Shown: positions 33,077-42,662 of the stretch, one piece after another | Layout of the letters: the number at the start of each line of letters is the position of its first letter | How positions within the stretch are numbered: the first letter of the stretch is position 1 | Source: Petralouisia muris | Lineage (GTDB): Bacteria > Bacillota > Clostridia > Lachnospirales > Lachnospiraceae | DNA length: 49,710 nucleotides | Reading direction: 5' to 3' | Assembly (NCBI RefSeq): GCF_004793545.1 | Contig: NZ_SRYA01000035.1 | Span: forward strand, 1-49,710 | Notes under the pieces: generated by a model | What the model was told of the DNA's origin: nothing | Database searches by the model: none | What the model saw: the letters and a program-made list of their open reading frames with translations, nothing else | Translations under genes and position numbers: made by a program

Positions 33077-34222
33077 CTACATAAGTTTGCGGAATAACTC
33101 CTTCAAATCCTCCACGCTTGTATCCTTAGGATTTCCAGGCCGGCAGGCATCTGCATAAGCAGATTCGGCAAGGAAGTCCAGATCCTCTTCCTTCAATGCT
33201 TCAAGCTTTGCAGGAATTCCAACATCAGAAGATAATTTCTTTACCGCTTTAACTGCAGCCTGACGGTATTCTTCCTGACTCATCTTATCTACATCGGCTA
33301 CATTCATCGCCCTGGCAATCTCCCGGTATTTCTCTCCGCTGCACTCTGCATTATACTCCATAACAATCGGCAGCATCATTGCGCATGCCACCCCATGGGG
33401 CGTATCATATACCGCGCCCAAAGTATGGGCCATAGAATGGGCAACTCCAAGCCCTACATTAGAAAATGCCATACCTGTCACATACTGTCCAAGAGCCATG
33501 CCCTCCCTGCCTTCCGGTTTATTTTCCACTGCATCCCGCAGGCTTTTTGCAATCAGGCGGATAGCTTCTAAGTTCAGGCAGTCAGCCAGATCCCAGGCTG
33601 CCTTTGTAGTATAACCCTCAATGGCATGGGTCAATGCGTCCATACCTGTAGCTGCTGTTAATCCTTTTGGCATGGTAGACATCATATCCGGATCTACAAT
33701 TGCAATATTCGGGATATCATTGACGTCTACGCAGACGAATTTACGCTTTTTCTCTACATCTGTGATAACATAGTTGATTGTGGCCTCTGCGGCAGTCCCG
33801 GCAGTTGTCGGCACAGCAATTGTAAATACTGTAGGATTCTTCGTAGGCGCTACGCCCTCTAACGAGCGGACATCCTCAAATTCCGGATTATTGATAATGA
33901 TTCCAATTGCTTTTCCGGTGTCCATAGAGGAACCGCCGCCAACCGTAATCATATAATCAGCTTCAGACGCCTTATATGCCGCAACGCCCGCTTTTACGTT
34001 CTCAATCGTTGGATTTGGCTTGATATCAGAGTATATCTCATAAGACATACCTTCAGCATCCAGCAGATCCGTGATTTTCTTCGTAACATTGAATTTCACC
34101 AAATCAGGGTCAGATGCAATAAATGCTTTCTGAAAACCCTTGCTCTTAATAATTCCCGGAATTTCCTTGATTGCACCTTTTCCATGATAGGAAATCCTAT
34201 TCAACACAAAACGATTTACCAT
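33077..34222 (-). CDS. fucO: Lactaldehyde reductase, iron-containing alcohol dehydrogenase
   Basis: A 381-residue group III alcohol dehydrogenase. The NAD site is GGGSSMDTGKA near residue 95. Metal ligands are expected in ALTHAIEGY and in VAHSMAHTLGAVYDTPHG. It reduces the L-lactaldehyde formed from rhamnulose 1-phosphate to 1,2-propanediol, allowing fermentative rhamnose use. AAGGAGG precedes the ATG. It is the last gene of the rhamnose operon, behind the aldolase. No microcompartment genes are present here. Confidence 0.92.
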   Translation of the reverse strand: MVNRFVLNRISYHGKGAIKEIPGIIKSKGFQKAFIASDPDLVKFNVTKKITDLLDAEGMSYEIYSDIKPNPTIENVKAGVAAYKASEADYMITVGGGSSMDTGKAIGIIINNPEFEDVRSLEGVAPTKNPTVFTIAVPTTAGTAAEATINYVITDVEKKRKFVCVDVNDIPNIAIVDPDMMSTMPKGLTAATGMDALTHAIEGYTTKAAWDLADCLNLEAIRLIAKSLRDAVENKPEGREGMALGQYVTGMAFSNVGLGVAHSMAHTLGAVYDTPHGVACAMMLPIVMEYNAECSGEKYREIARAMNVADVDKMSQEEYRQAAVKAVKKLSSDVGIPAKLEALKEEDLDFLAESAYADACRPGNPKDTSVEDLKELFRKLM

Positions 34223-34318
34223 GTCCTTGTTCCTCCTTAACTGTGAAATGTTTTATAGCATATCTGCGGATTGCTCCGCATGGATATCCATTCTTGCTGC
34301 ATTCTGCTACTTTTCGCA

Positions 34319-35146
34319 TCATTTTTCATACAGAAATTTCTCCGGCAGTTCCACCTTAAAATCCACTGCCAGATCCCGAAAATTCTGCGGGGTAATGGTC
34401 TGCAGCTTATCCGGCCGCATAGACAGCATCTTCACAAGTATCTCTGCTGACTTTTCTACCGTGTGCATCAGCCCGAAGGTCAGATCGAAGTCCTCACCAG
34501 AGCAGAACATCCCGTGGTGCGCCCAAATCGCCACATCATACCGCTTCATCAGCTCGCTGGTTGCCACAGCGATATCCCGGCCCCCTGGAACCATCCAGCC
34601 TACCACGCCGATTCCTGACGGAAATACCACCGGACACTCGGTAGCCATCTCCCACAGCTCTCTTGTAAATACCTCGTCACTCAGAGGCAGCACAAAAGTA
34701 AGGGCAATCACATTGGTGGTATGTGCGTGATAGATCACCCGATGGGCTCCATTTGACGCCGCTTTTTTCACCTCATGATTCATCAAATGGCTTGGAAGCT
34801 CGCTGGTGGGCCTTCCTCCATTTACCAGCCCCCAGCGGATGCGGTAATTCTCTCCTTTCTCATCCAGTTCAATGATGCATATGCTGGCCGCCGGGTCCAA
34901 AATAACATTGCGGAAATATTTTCCGCTGCCGGTCACCATGAAATATTCTCCTGCAAGTTCTGGCACGCTGGTTCCGATTTCTTTCCACTCACCATCCATG
35001 CTGAAATATTCCCTGACCTCTTCCACTTCCTCTGCTTTCATACGGTAAGACAGGTTGCCGCCATTTCTTTCGTGCCATCCCTGCTCCCATCCATCGTTAC
35101 ACATACGGATAAATCCCTGTACAAATTTTACATCAGCAATACTCAT
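34319..35146 (-). CDS. rhaD: Rhamnulose-1-phosphate aldolase
   Basis: A 275-residue class II aldolase (AraD/FucA fold) that splits L-rhamnulose 1-phosphate into dihydroxyacetone phosphate and L-lactaldehyde. Seen are GWHERNGGNLSYR near the N-terminus, VTGSGKYFRN, the zinc ligands in IYHAHTTNVIAL, and AIWAHHGMFCSG. The start at 35146 has AAAAGGAG upstream; the frame before it is Arg-rich and lies across the ribosome site. It sits between the isomerase and fucO. Confidence 0.93.
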   Translation of the reverse strand: MSIADVKFVQGFIRMCNDGWEQGWHERNGGNLSYRMKAEEVEEVREYFSMDGEWKEIGTSVPELAGEYFMVTGSGKYFRNVILDPAASICIIELDEKGENYRIRWGLVNGGRPTSELPSHLMNHEVKKAASNGAHRVIYHAHTTNVIALTFVLPLSDEVFTRELWEMATECPVVFPSGIGVVGWMVPGGRDIAVATSELMKRYDVAIWAHHGMFCSGEDFDLTFGLMHTVEKSAEILVKMLSMRPDKLQTITPQNFRDLAVDFKVELPEKFLYEK

Positions 35147-35238
35147 TCTTCTTCTCCTTTTTCTTATAAAACACTTCCGTCTGTGGGGCTGCATCGCCGG
35201 ACCTTGCTGGCCAGTGCAGCCGTACATCCAGAAAACAT

Positions 35239-36657
35239 TTACCTTGTAACAATATCCACCGGCACATGAAAAATCTTTGCAACCTTTAAGATTGTGTCAA
35301 TATGCCTGCCGCATGCTGCAGCCATATGGTGTGTGGGCCCTGCTTCGCTCCATCTGTTGCAGAATTCCCTTGCTCCGCAGGTAAAGCGCGTCCGCATATT
35401 GGTATCTCCGAAATTGAAGATTGGTCCAGGCTCATTGACTCCCTCAGCCACAACAAACCTGAAATTGCCGTCCCGATCCTGGGTAATGCCCAGGTAGGTA
35501 ACCGGGCCCAAGTGCGGATAGAACTGGGTCAGATAACCGCCGCCGGTCTTTCCATGAAACACAGGCACGATCTTCATGGTGGGCTTCTTTGCTGAAATAT
35601 CAGCATCGCCGGAGCCGCTGTGGCCGATGATGCAGACATCCTCCTCAAAATCAATGGAATACATCTCCGACAACTGGCCCATTCCAGAAATCGTCTTGAG
35701 AATACTCATAGCCATAGCAACCTTAATATCACCTTCCACCGCACAGGCAACCCCCTGCTTAATCAGCATGGAAAATGCAGGAATCAGCATGCTGTCAAGG
35801 ACACCCGCCTTCCCCTGGGCAAAGCCGTCATAATGAGAAGCAATGAACGCAATCTGCTCCGTCTTAACCCACTGTTCAAAAGCCACTACATATTTTGCCA
35901 TTTCCCAGACTTTTTCAATTGTGCCGCCGCCCTCGATGTCAAAGGTATCGAGAATGTCCTGGGCCTTTGCACGGACAATTTCTTCATCCGTTATATCATC
36001 AGCGATCGCCCACATTTTCTCCCAGTCAAACTGTTTGACGTAAAGAAACATCCTGTGATAGAGATTGGTTTCGTCAATATACAGATCCATCATACCGGGA
36101 TAGGGACGTCCGATCTGTGCCAGATTCGTATCCCGGAACCGACGGCGCACCTGAGCGGCCCGGCACCAATCCTCAATCTCAGCCTGTACTGCCGGATCGC
36201 CACCTTCCACAACGCCTGTGATAACGGCATGGCTCTTACCGGCGCGTTCCAAATCCGCTACCATCTCGCCCACAGCGCCGCAGGCATACAGCTGGCCAAG
36301 CCATGTGGCAGTATCAGTATTTTCATAATCAGGCGCCTTTTTCTTCTGGACATTCACCAATACCACCGGCACATCCAGATCCCGGACTGCCGGAAGCATA
36401 TTATAAGAAGTTGCGTAAGTAAGAAGCTGCAAAATCACAAGGTCAACGTCTGCCGCGCGGAACTTGTCACCGGCCGCCTGAGCCAGCTCTTTTGTGGTAA
36501 CAATGCCTCCGTCCACGAGTTCCACTGTCTCTGGAAGCGTCTTTTTAAAAGCTTCATACTGTGATTCAAATTCCGGCACCAGTGATGGAAACTGGGGCAG
36601 ATATGCGCCCAGAGCAATGGAAAAGACTCCAATTCTTGCCTTTGTCTCTACTAACAT
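35239..36657 (-). CDS. L-fucose/L-arabinose isomerase family protein, probable rhamnose isomerase
   Basis: A 472-residue enzyme of the L-fucose/L-arabinose isomerase superfamily. It has RIGVFSIALGAYLPQFP at the start, LVNVQKK, GRPYPGMMDL, a Glu/Asp/His-containing metal site region (CAVEGDIKVAMAM, IGHSGSGDADIS) and a C-terminal GPTHHMAAACGRH. No RhaA-type gene is in the operon, so this enzyme most likely converts L-rhamnose to L-rhamnulose between RhaB and RhaD (inference from order). The start at 36657 has AAAGGAGG 8 nt upstream. It could also act on related deoxy sugars such as L-fucose. Confidence 0.85.
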   Translation of the reverse strand: MLVETKARIGVFSIALGAYLPQFPSLVPEFESQYEAFKKTLPETVELVDGGIVTTKELAQAAGDKFRAADVDLVILQLLTYATSYNMLPAVRDLDVPVVLVNVQKKKAPDYENTDTATWLGQLYACGAVGEMVADLERAGKSHAVITGVVEGGDPAVQAEIEDWCRAAQVRRRFRDTNLAQIGRPYPGMMDLYIDETNLYHRMFLYVKQFDWEKMWAIADDITDEEIVRAKAQDILDTFDIEGGGTIEKVWEMAKYVVAFEQWVKTEQIAFIASHYDGFAQGKAGVLDSMLIPAFSMLIKQGVACAVEGDIKVAMAMSILKTISGMGQLSEMYSIDFEEDVCIIGHSGSGDADISAKKPTMKIVPVFHGKTGGGYLTQFYPHLGPVTYLGITQDRDGNFRFVVAEGVNEPGPIFNFGDTNMRTRFTCGAREFCNRWSEAGPTHHMAAACGRHIDTILKVAKIFHVPVDIVTR

Positions 36658-36723
36658 GATAAATCCTCCTTTTTCCATGATATAATTTCTATTGTCCTAA
36701 AACTCTGATCCTATCTTTTGACA

Positions 36724-38121
36724 TCATCCAAACTTTTTGATTTCAAAGGACTTCTTCACACACGCTCTCGCTTCTTTTAAATCCCTGAATTTCTTATCGT
36801 AAAGCATCTGTACCAGCAGATTCCCAATGGCGGTAGCCTCCCCGGGGCCTGCACAGACGGTGCGCCCTGTATATTTTGCTGTAACCTGGTTCAGATACTC
36901 TGCGTTGGAGCCGCCGCCCACCACATAGATACAGTCATATTGCCTGCCCGTCATCTCTTCAATCTGCCCGATGGTATCTCCATAGCATTTGCCAAGGCTG
37001 TTATAAATGACCGCCGAAGTCTCCCATTCATCCTGCGGCGCCTGCTGCCCGGTCTTTTCACAATAAGCCCTCACAGCGTCTGTCATGCTCTCAGGCGCAA
37101 GAAACATGTCATCGTTACAGTCCACAATCGATGGAATCTTCTGTTTCTTTGCCTGCTCACAGATATATCCATAGGAGTACTCTTCTGCCAGTTCCTTTCG
37201 GACAGACTGGATCATCCAAAGCCCCATAATATTTTTCAGATACCGGAACCGGTACTCATAGCCGCCTTCATTTGTAAGGTTCCGGAGCCTGCTTTCCTCT
37301 GAGCAATCCGCCTCCAAACGCTCTGTTCCCATCAGAGACCATGTACCGGAGCTGATATACAGCGCATTGTCCTCTGTCGTCGGTATGGCAACTACGGCAG
37401 AGCCTGTATCATGGGTAGCAGGCAGAATTACCTGGCAGTCAAACCCTACTTCATCCTGAATCTCTTTGCTGAAATTTCCCACCAAAGCGCCCGGACGGCT
37501 GATGGTTCCGAATATTTCCCTGGGATATCCCAGCATATCAATCAATTCATAATCCCAATCCTTGGAAACAGGGCTTACCAGCTGTGTGGTGGTGGCATTG
37601 GTGTACTCAGTTCGCTTCTCCCCTGTCAAAAGAAAATTGAAATAATCCGGAATCAGCAGCATATTCTTTGCTTTCTCAAAAAGCTCCGGCTCCTTCTGCT
37701 TTACCGCCATTAACTGATAAATCGTATTAAATATCTGCTTCTGTATGCCGGTGCGTGCGTATAGATCCTTTAAGGAAATCTCCTCATACACTTTTGCATC
37801 CATCCCATTGGTTCTATCATCCCGGTATCCATAGGTTTTCCCAAGAATCCGGTCATTTTGATCCAGCAGCACGTAATCCACCGCCCAGGTATCAATCCCC
37901 AGAAAGGACGGTATCTTTCCCAGCTCCTTACATCGCTTCAGCCCTTCTTTGATTTCATAGAACAGCGCTTTTACATCCCAGCAAAGGCTCCCATCCACAC
38001 GCTTCATGCCATTTGGAAAGCGGTAAATTTCCTCCAGCTTTAGCTTTCCATTCTCAAGGCTTCCCAGCATATGGCGGCCGCTGGATGCGCCGATATCTAT
38101 AGCCAGATAATATGTACTCAT
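36724..38121 (-). CDS. rhaB: Rhamnulokinase
   Basis: A 465-residue FGGY-family kinase that phosphorylates L-rhamnulose at O1. The N-terminal phosphate loop is AIDIGASSGRHMLG, the substrate region GIDTWAVDYVLL, then PDYFNFLLTGEKRTEYTNATTTQ, ISSGTWSLMGTE and the C-terminal adenosine motif VVGGGSNAEYLNQ. These are clear rhamnulokinase features. It is the first gene of the operon rhaB, isomerase, rhaD, fucO and is divergent from an AraC regulator about 260 bp away. No good -35/-10 pair is seen upstream, which fits activator-dependent transcription. Confidence 0.94.
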   Translation of the reverse strand: MSTYYLAIDIGASSGRHMLGSLENGKLKLEEIYRFPNGMKRVDGSLCWDVKALFYEIKEGLKRCKELGKIPSFLGIDTWAVDYVLLDQNDRILGKTYGYRDDRTNGMDAKVYEEISLKDLYARTGIQKQIFNTIYQLMAVKQKEPELFEKAKNMLLIPDYFNFLLTGEKRTEYTNATTTQLVSPVSKDWDYELIDMLGYPREIFGTISRPGALVGNFSKEIQDEVGFDCQVILPATHDTGSAVVAIPTTEDNALYISSGTWSLMGTERLEADCSEESRLRNLTNEGGYEYRFRYLKNIMGLWMIQSVRKELAEEYSYGYICEQAKKQKIPSIVDCNDDMFLAPESMTDAVRAYCEKTGQQAPQDEWETSAVIYNSLGKCYGDTIGQIEEMTGRQYDCIYVVGGGSNAEYLNQVTAKYTGRTVCAGPGEATAIGNLLVQMLYDKKFRDLKEARACVKKSFEIKKFG

Positions 38122-38303
38122 CTTTTTTCTCTCCTTTTCATTTATCTTCCGGCTTCTCTGTTGCTAAGCTCATTTTAATCTGTTTCCATGTCAAAATAAA
38201 GGTCTTGATATTCTAAAAAAAGGGACTTTATTTGCACAGCATCATTACAATGGCAAATCATTCCTTTGCCTTGCAGATGAAAATTTATTCTGCGTAAAAT
38301 CCA

Positions 38304-38332
38304 TCGACATTTTACCTCTGGAGTAATATAAT
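38304..38332 (+). promoter_or_regulatory. Promoter of the rhamnose-locus AraC gene
   Basis: TCGACA (38304-38309), 17 nt, TATAAT (38327-38332), about 50 bp upstream of the ATG. Confidence 0.65.
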
Positions 38333-38380
38333 AGAAAAAGAGAAACCGAACGCATTTTCCAATACAGGAGAGGAATCCCT

Positions 38381-39340
38381 ATGAACCATGCATTATTGGA
38401 CAAACTACGGGAAATAACGCCCGAAGAACAGGCAATTCTCGACGGATGCTTTGACATCCAGAAAGATTTGTATACAGACAAAAAAGACTTTATCATAGAC
38501 AGCCAGTTTCTGTTATCCAAAGGAAAACTGATTGACATCCGGCCCCACACCAGATTTGCACATTTTCCCAGGCACCGCCATAACTATGTGGAAATGGTCT
38601 ATATGTGCAGCGGAAGCACCACCCACATCATTAATGATATGGACAAAATTGTACTGAACGAAGGGGATCTGTTATTTCTGAACCAAAATGTGACACAGGA
38701 GATAGAAGCTGCCGGAGAAACCGACATCGCAGTTAATTTTATCATTCTACCAGAATTTTTTGACCGTGCATTTAACATGATCGAGCAGGAGAATGTATTG
38801 CGGGATTTCCTGATTTCCACATTATCCCAGGACGCCTCTCTGACCAATTACCTGCATTTTAAGGCAAAAGACATTCTCCCCGTGCAGAATCTTCTGGAAA
38901 ACATGATATGGACATTGATTGAGCAGAAAACCGGCACCAATACCATCAATCAGATCTCCATGGGGCTTTTGTTCATGAACCTGTCTGCATTTGCGGAAAA
39001 TATCAACCAGAATTATCCGAACCAGTATGAGCAGACCCTGGTTTTTTCTGTATTGAAATATATTGAAACCCACTACAAAAATGGAACCCTTGCAAATATC
39101 GCAGATGAATTGAACCAGGAGACCTACTATATCAGCCGTCTTCTGAAAAAACATACCGGCGCTAACTTTAAAGAGCTCCTGCAGCAGAGAAAGCTCCAGC
39201 AGGCTGTTTACCTGCTGAAGCAGACTCCTCTTACGGTTGATTCTGTCATGGAAGCAATCGGGTATGATAACAGCAGTTATTTTTACCGGAAATTCAGGGA
39301 AAAATATCACTGCTCGCCGAAAGAATACCGCCGGAAGTGA
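38381..39340 (+). CDS. AraC-family regulator, probable activator of the rhamnose operon
   Basis: A 319-residue protein. The N-terminal cupin-like sensor (about residues 50-150) has HFPRHRHNYVEMVYMCSGST and LNEGDLLFLNQNVTQEIE. The C-terminal AraC domain (about 220-317) has LANIADELNQETYYISRLLK and VDSVMEAIGYDNSSYFYRKF, ending FREKYHCSPKEYRRK. GGAGAGG precedes the start. Being divergent from rhaB, it is the likely rhamnose-responsive activator; it is not orthologous by eye to Escherichia coli RhaS/RhaR, so no symbol is given. Confidence 0.88.
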   Translation: MNHALLDKLREITPEEQAILDGCFDIQKDLYTDKKDFIIDSQFLLSKGKLIDIRPHTRFAHFPRHRHNYVEMVYMCSGSTTHIINDMDKIVLNEGDLLFLNQNVTQEIEAAGETDIAVNFIILPEFFDRAFNMIEQENVLRDFLISTLSQDASLTNYLHFKAKDILPVQNLLENMIWTLIEQKTGTNTINQISMGLLFMNLSAFAENINQNYPNQYEQTLVFSVLKYIETHYKNGTLANIADELNQETYYISRLLKKHTGANFKELLQQRKLQQAVYLLKQTPLTVDSVMEAIGYDNSSYFYRKFREKYHCSPKEYRRK

Positions 39341-39380
39341 CCTTTGGCTTTCGGCTGACAGGCTTTTAAATTTCTTTATT

Positions 39381-40865
39381 TTATCGAAGTTCATATTTCA
39401 CAACGTCTATATTCACGACGCCATCTGCAAAAAAAGAAATTCCGTCCGCTTCCTGCTCCGTATACATAGTCGCTGTCAGCACCTGCTCTCCATCATTTAC
39501 AAAAACTTCCACACTAAAGCGGTCTAATATCATTCTCAATCTAAGTTCGCCATTCACAGTATTTACCAGACTGCGCCGCTGATGGATGATCGCTCTTCTG
39601 GAACCAGAAAACTTCCGATCCACTTTCAGAATAGATTCCTTCGGCCGGAAACTTAAAGCAGTATAATATCTGTCATTCTGGGCAAACCGGACAGCAAACT
39701 TATGATACAGTTCCTGCGTGTCACCGGCTCTAAGCACAAGCTCCATATCGACTCTTCTCCCTTTGATTCCATCAAGCTTAACTATTCCTGAAACTTCCAC
39801 ATCCGTATATTCCACTTTATTGCAGCGCATCTTATCTAATTCCCGAACCGGCTTTTGACAGAGCCTGCCATTCCTGATAAACAACTCCCTTGGCAGGCTC
39901 ATCTGGCCAAGCCATGGCGCTTCCGGAGAACGGATGCTGCAGGAATCCCAGTTCTGCATCCACCCAATCATAACCCTGCGGCCGTCCGGCGTGAGCACTG
40001 TCTGAGGCGCATAAAAATCAATGCCATAGTCAATCGACTGATTATGTATCTCCTGAAAAACTCCTGTTTCTTCATCAAAATCACCCATTAAACAGAGTGT
40101 TCCATTTCCATTATGATATTCAAATCCTTCTGGAAGCATATCCTGAGGACTGGTAACCAGCACCCATGTTCCATCCAATTCAAAGAAATCTGGACATTCC
40201 CACATTTTCCCAAACCGATTATTGTTAGATGCTAATACACTCTTAAATTTCCATTGAAAACCATCTGCGCTGGTATACATAAGAATCTGTCCGCTTCCGT
40301 CAGAAGGACGGTTTCCAACCACACATGCATATGTCCCATCCGCTTTTTTCCATATTTTGGGATCACGAAAATCAAACCTGCTTGCGCCTTGCGGCAGATC
40401 CTTTTCATCCAACACAGGATTCTGTCCGTATTTCTGGTAATCTGTCCCGTCACCTATGGCAATACATTGGGTCTGCACTTCCTGGTAAACATCATTTCCC
40501 TGACATTCCTTCACCACTCCTGTATACATCAGAAGCTGCTTTCCATCCGCAAGTTCTATGGCGCTTCCGGAAAAACATCCGTCTTTGTCATAAATCTCAT
40601 CTGGAGCCATAGCAGCCGGACAATATTTCCAATGCAGCAGATCATCGCTCACTGCATGTCCCCAGTGCATCGGTCCCCATTTTGACTCATACGGATAATA
40701 CTGGTAAAACATATGGTACTGTCCTTTATAATAAGAAAATCCATTTGGATCATTCATCCAGCCTGTACGTGGAGATAAATGGAAATCCGGACGTTCCTCT
40801 TCTTTTATTAATTTTTCAAAAGCCTCTTCGTATTTTCGCGCTTCACGTAGAGTCTGACTTGTCAT
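39381..40865 (-). CDS. GH32 beta-fructofuranosidase
   Basis: A 494-residue enzyme without signal peptide. The five-bladed propeller has the nucleophile Asp39 in WMNDPNG, the RDP transition-state motif at 167-169, and the acid/base Glu223 in MWECPDFF; a C-terminal beta-sandwich with the DRFSVEVF segment follows. It hydrolyses sucrose or short fructans. Because the locus has an ABC importer rather than a PTS, the substrate is probably an unphosphorylated fructoside taken up intact (inference). It is last in the ABC operon, 94 nt after the binding-protein gene, with a hairpin between them. AAAGGAAG precedes the ATG. Confidence 0.92.
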   Translation of the reverse strand: MTSQTLREARKYEEAFEKLIKEEERPDFHLSPRTGWMNDPNGFSYYKGQYHMFYQYYPYESKWGPMHWGHAVSDDLLHWKYCPAAMAPDEIYDKDGCFSGSAIELADGKQLLMYTGVVKECQGNDVYQEVQTQCIAIGDGTDYQKYGQNPVLDEKDLPQGASRFDFRDPKIWKKADGTYACVVGNRPSDGSGQILMYTSADGFQWKFKSVLASNNNRFGKMWECPDFFELDGTWVLVTSPQDMLPEGFEYHNGNGTLCLMGDFDEETGVFQEIHNQSIDYGIDFYAPQTVLTPDGRRVMIGWMQNWDSCSIRSPEAPWLGQMSLPRELFIRNGRLCQKPVRELDKMRCNKVEYTDVEVSGIVKLDGIKGRRVDMELVLRAGDTQELYHKFAVRFAQNDRYYTALSFRPKESILKVDRKFSGSRRAIIHQRRSLVNTVNGELRLRMILDRFSVEVFVNDGEQVLTATMYTEQEADGISFFADGVVNIDVVKYELR

Positions 40866-40907
40866 AATTCATGTCTTCCTTTCATAATTTCATAATAAAT
40901 AGATGCA

Positions 40908-40940
40908 GGCCGTATTTTTCACACTTCTAAAAATACGGCC
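40908..40940 (-). terminator. 12-bp perfect hairpin between binding-protein and GH32 genes
   Basis: GGCCGTATTTTT (40908-40919) and its exact complement (40929-40940) with a 9-nt loop. There is no U tract behind it on the minus strand, so it may be a leaky terminator or an RNA-stabilising end behind the highly needed binding-protein cistron. Confidence 0.55.
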
Positions 40941-40959
40941 CAGCATATCGCTAAATCAT

Positions 40960-42636
40960 TTAATTTCCTGCCGTTTCTGCATTGTATTTATCCAGGTAGG
41001 TCTGGAACAGTTCCAGATATTCACTTAAACCATATGCCTCTAAATCTTTCAGATATTTCTCCCAGTCAGCATCGGTAAATCCATTCATAATCCAGTCAGC
41101 CTTCCTTGCATTAATGGTTTTCTTGATATCTGCCTGCAGGTTAGAAAGCTTCTCTGTATCGTCACGGCTCATGAAGATATTCGGATACACATATTCGGTA
41201 TGCATATCCGGCGTATAATATTCCTCAATCCAGTCCAGGCGGTACTGCGCATCATCCGGGCAGGTCACATACACGCCATAATACTCATCCAGCACGGCAA
41301 GGGGCCCGCCTACCGCCTCCGCCTCTCTTACCTCTACCGGTGAAGCATCGCCCAAAGGCGCATGCTTTAACATATCTTCACCCTTGTCATTCTTACCCAT
41401 TTCAAAGATATCAAAATCATCATCTTCCCCATAGGTTCCCCAGTTATTCTGAGGCGACTGCATCGGCGCATACATCTGGTCAAGCCATGCGCATACCAAC
41501 GCCGGATTCTCAGCTACCGAAGTAACGACACAGCGCCCACGGTCAAACCCGCTGGTAAAAGAACCATTCGTAGGAGTCAGGTTCCTCGTATCCGCCGTCA
41601 GCACTGGAAGCGGGACCCAGTCCTTCAAATTGTCAACATTTCCCACATCCCAGCTAAAGCATACCCCGTAACGTCCAGACTTTCCTTTGGATACGTAAGT
41701 AGACCACTCCTGTGTAAATGCTTCTGGATCAATCAGTTTTTCCTCGTACAGCTTATTCAGCCACTGGATTCCGGCCTTGTACCCTTCCTGGGTAGCGCTG
41801 CAGATCACTTTCTGATCATCAGTCACCGCAATATGCCTGTCTTTATCTGCATCGCCATATCCTTCGCCAAAACCATTGATCAGAATTGCAGGATCCTGAC
41901 CGCCATCATTTACGATACAGGACATCGGAATAATACTGCCATCAATTCCGAATTTTTCCTGAAGCTCGGATGCATGATCTCGGAACGCAATCAGAACTTC
42001 TTCAAATTCATCAATATTTTCCGGTATTTCCAGATTCAGAAAATCCAGCCACTTCTTATTGATAAAGCTCATATTATCAATGGTCTGAATTGCAGTCTTG
42101 CCAGAACCAAGCTGTTCAATCCAGGGCAGCGACCAGATATGTCCATTTACATCTGTACTCATAATCCGGTACTCCGGATATCTGTCAAAGACAGATTTTA
42201 GATTCGGCATATAGGCGTCAATATATTCCTCCAACGGAATAATCGCACCATATTCTCCATATCTTAGCAGATTACTGTCTGTAAATCCAGCAGTAAAAAT
42301 AAAATCCGTCAGTTTATTTGGATCTGACATGTTCAGGGAAATCTTATCCGGCCACTGGTCTGCCTGGATTGCCGTCCAGTTAATCTCCACATTTGTCTGT
42401 TCCTGAAGCCGCTTAAAGATCGTTCTGTTATTTGGTTCAGATTCTGTGTTGGCAGGATAACTGATCATTCCCGTCAAAATCTTCCTTTCCTTCAGCGGAA
42501 ACTGAAGTTCCGCCTCATCTACCGGACGGAAAGTGCCGTCATTGATTTCTTTCTTTCCACCGCAGCCTGCAAGGGAACCTGCCACACAGACCGCTAATGC
42601 CGCCGCTATGATTTGCTTTCCATATCTAAATTTCAT
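40960..42636 (-). CDS. Extracellular solute-binding lipoprotein of a fructoside ABC importer
   Basis: A 558-residue type 1 binding protein (LplA-like, larger than MalE). The signal peptide ends in the lipobox LAGC (AGSLAGCGGKKE), so it is anchored to the outer face of the membrane. The mature part has INWTAIQADQWPDKISLNMS, ADTRNLTPTNG and a C-terminal helical lobe. AGAAGGAGG precedes the start. It partners the two LplB/LplC permeases encoded upstream; no ATPase gene is present, so a shared MsmX-type ATPase is expected, as is common in this class. Confidence 0.9.
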   Translation of the reverse strand: MKFRYGKQIIAAALAVCVAGSLAGCGGKKEINDGTFRPVDEAELQFPLKERKILTGMISYPANTESEPNNRTIFKRLQEQTNVEINWTAIQADQWPDKISLNMSDPNKLTDFIFTAGFTDSNLLRYGEYGAIIPLEEYIDAYMPNLKSVFDRYPEYRIMSTDVNGHIWSLPWIEQLGSGKTAIQTIDNMSFINKKWLDFLNLEIPENIDEFEEVLIAFRDHASELQEKFGIDGSIIPMSCIVNDGGQDPAILINGFGEGYGDADKDRHIAVTDDQKVICSATQEGYKAGIQWLNKLYEEKLIDPEAFTQEWSTYVSKGKSGRYGVCFSWDVGNVDNLKDWVPLPVLTADTRNLTPTNGSFTSGFDRGRCVVTSVAENPALVCAWLDQMYAPMQSPQNNWGTYGEDDDFDIFEMGKNDKGEDMLKHAPLGDASPVEVREAEAVGGPLAVLDEYYGVYVTCPDDAQYRLDWIEEYYTPDMHTEYVYPNIFMSRDDTEKLSNLQADIKKTINARKADWIMNGFTDADWEKYLKDLEAYGLSEYLELFQTYLDKYNAETAGN

Positions 42637-42662
42637 AGTTTGCCTCCTTCTTACGTTCCTGC

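Noticed and set aside
35620-36564. Long open frame of 314 codons on the plus strand
   Set aside because: It lies fully antisense to the isomerase gene, has His/Cys-rich non-protein-like composition and no ribosome site.
38160-38300. Constitutive promoter for rhaB
   Set aside because: TTGACA occurs at the right side, but the nearest -10-like TAAAAT is only 11 nt away; activator-dependent start is more likely.
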